Positions 62,201 to 64,000 of a stretch of 64,000 nt of DNA are shown piece after piece; the stretch's first letter is position 1; each line of letters opens with the position of its first letter. A program made the translations under genes and the position numbers. A model generated the notes under the pieces. That model made no database searches. It had not been told where the DNA came from and was given only the letters and a program-made list of their open reading frames with translations. The stretch is from positions 310,001 through 374,000 of the forward strand of contig JAJKFH010001548.1 in NCBI GenBank assembly GCA_023333565.1, read 5' to 3'. Source of the stretch: Puffinus mauretanicus. Taxonomy: Eukaryota > Chordata > Aves > Procellariiformes > Procellariidae.

Positions 62201-64000
62201 AAGGCAATTCAAAAAGTCCACCGAGAGCAGCCTCCAGGATGCTGCCCGCACTGAACATGGATGAGTTTAAGCAAGTGAGAGGGAGAAATACGGGCTGGTG
62301 AAGGGAGACTGGGGTGCTCAGAAATGCCACCCCACTCCTCCTGGCCCCTGCGGACGTGATGGGGATACCACAAATCTGTGGTATCTGGGACCTTTCGACT
62401 CCGATTGAGCAACTTGCTGAAATACAGGGTTCAGAGCTGGAGGGGATGTCAGCCCGCCCAGCCTAGGAGAAGGGATGGAGGTCTGCTTCCCCTCTGCCCA
62501 AGGGCCCTCAGTCTGCAGCCTAGTTCCCCCTCTGGTCTTATGGCTGTTACTCACCTATGTTGATTTGGCCCTATCCCTCAGCTGAAGATCCCCATAAGGA
62601 CAATCCCTATTATTATTTGTCATCCTTCGGGCATCATAATATTGCTGAACACCCCAGAAATAAAGGAGAACAGAGATGCAAGGGTTTTTCCTTAAATACA
62701 AGCGTTTACTCATGTTTGTGTCTTGCGGTGTGATAGTGTAGGCACCAACCATCCCAAAGGTCAAAGCAACATCCCCCAAATATTTACAGCAGTACAGATG
62801 TTGATCAACAGCTGAGCCCCCCGACAGCAGCCCCCATCCCATGCCTTCTCCTTGTTCTAGCTCAGCTTTTTTTTGTGAAGAGCATAAGCAAAAAGCAGGT
62901 GGAGTCCTGACCCATGGTCCTGCCCGAGCTGCAATCCAGGGAAGAAATATCCCAACATGTTCTTGAACACAGAGTCATTCTTCCTCCAAAATGCTTACTT
63001 GATTACCAACAGCTTGTTGCCCTTGCTCAGATTATCCTCCTGGAATAAGTTATGCAGCATCTCTCAGTGAATAAAGAAATAAAAGGGGAAAAAAACCCCA
63101 GTGCTTTAGCAGCAAAGTCAAAAGAGTCCATGAAAATCACTCTCCTTTCTCCAGGCTTCGTTGTCTGCACAAATCTAACCAGCAGGGAAGGATCACATTC
63201 ATAGCAGCATTACTCCTTTCAAGCCCAAATTAAAAATCAAGCAGTAATGGAGAGGAGGCTTTTCAGAGCAAACCCTTTGCCTGGTTCTCACCACATTTCA
63301 TGTAGAGGGATGGTTTTCTTCTGTGCGCAAGCCATTTTCGGAGCCATCTCTCCCATGTCAGTTCACAGCACCAGAAAGTGAAAGACTTCTGCCATGGCCA
63401 TGGAGAATTCAGCTCCAGGGAGTCTCATTTCCAGAGAGACAGATAAACAAAAAGCCACAAGACATCGGGAGAAATGGCTAATGACAGGAAAGTCAAAGAG
63501 GTAGATCCGTCACATTAGCAGTGAGCCCGGCGAGGGTTCGTGAAGCAGAGGGTAATGACAGCAGCCTACCACAGTCTGGAGAGGACCGATTGTGAAAGCG
63601 GGGCAAAAGAAACGCGTGAGGAAGTGTCTGAAGGACTGCAAAGCCACAATTGTTACAGAGGTGCTCTCGGTTTCGGGGACACTGCTACCGTCCTTGCCCA
63701 GGTTTATTCAGGTCCTGAAGGGCTATCTGCCAGAGCTGGAGTTGTTTGTGGTGGAAGCAAAGGTGTAGAGGGTTAGAGAAAAGCCCTCTTGCACCGATTT
63801 CTCTGGCAGAGGGTTGCACTGACTGGTGCTGGAAGCCACCAGAGGGTGATGTCAGGGTCCAAGTTTTCCCATCTTTTACCTCAGAGGGTGCTTGTGCTAG
63901 CCCGGGAGGGGTGAAGGGGCTCCATGTTCCCCTGGCACCTTCCTGCTGGCTTTTCTGCCCAAGCAGGGTTAGAGAGAGAAAACGCATCCAGTCAGATGGA
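59201..64000. other. Right-end intergenic region, no gene recognised
   Basis: Composition drops to about half GC. Open frames are short and match no family I know. The segment contains a duplicated 15-bp element (GGTGTTAGAGCTTCT at about 61778 and 61804) and A-rich runs near 63070-63100. By synteny OTUD6A/AWAT2/EDA would be expected further right, but none is seen here. Confidence 0.45.

Noticed and set aside
62555..62842. 95-codon minus-strand frame in AT-richer sequence that looked like a retroviral or gene fragment
   Set aside because: No motif of a viral or cellular family could be identified and no flanking LTR or splice structure was seen.

Overview
The window is vertebrate nuclear DNA, most likely from a bird. 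Its genes are spliced with GT-AG introns, exons are short, introns in the middle are very small and GC-rich, there are CpG islands, and there is a worn CR1-like retroposon piece. I cannot name the species. All gene names rest on protein similarity recognised by eye and on gene order; no database search was possible.

Layout from left to right: RAB41 (RAB6 family, minus strand, 3' end beyond the left edge, 0.03-13.2 kb); ARR3 cone arrestin (minus, 14.0-22.5 kb); a complete SH2-containing inositol 5-phosphatase of the SHIP family (plus, 27.1-37.9 kb); the single-coding-exon receptor P2RY4 (plus, about 39.1-44.9 kb); a DGAT2-family acyltransferase, probably DGAT2L6 (minus, 46.3-48.9 kb); IGBP1/alpha4, the PP2A-binding protein (minus, 52.6-58.9 kb); then about 5 kb without a recognisable gene.

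Order and relative orientation of IGBP1, DGAT2L6, P2RY4, ARR3 and RAB41 are those of human Xq13.1. The SHIP-family gene between ARR3 and P2RY4 has no counterpart there that I know of. RAB6A, ARRB1, INPPL1, P2RY2/P2RY6 and DGAT2 lie together on human 11q13, and SAG lies beside INPP5D on 2q37, so this block looks like a third genome-duplication copy of one ancestral segment that has kept its SHIP gene.

The strongest unusual observations are: (1) RAB41 carries two pairs of tandemly duplicated, equal-length exons (4a/4b and 6a/6b). Exons 4a/4b repeat the residue signature that separates RAB6A' from RAB6A, and exon 6a alters the G5 motif SAK to SAN. (2) A third SHIP paralogue whose C-terminal SAM domain appears interrupted by a 34-codon insertion, probably from a lost splice donor, and truncated. 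(3) A 10-nucleotide microexon that is needed to keep the ARR3 reading frame. (4) A cluster of CRX/OTX-type sites upstream of ARR3.

The genes are not an operon. They are separately transcribed neighbours whose grouping reflects ancestry. ARR3 ends about 400 bp upstream of the RAB41 start codon, inside the same CpG island.
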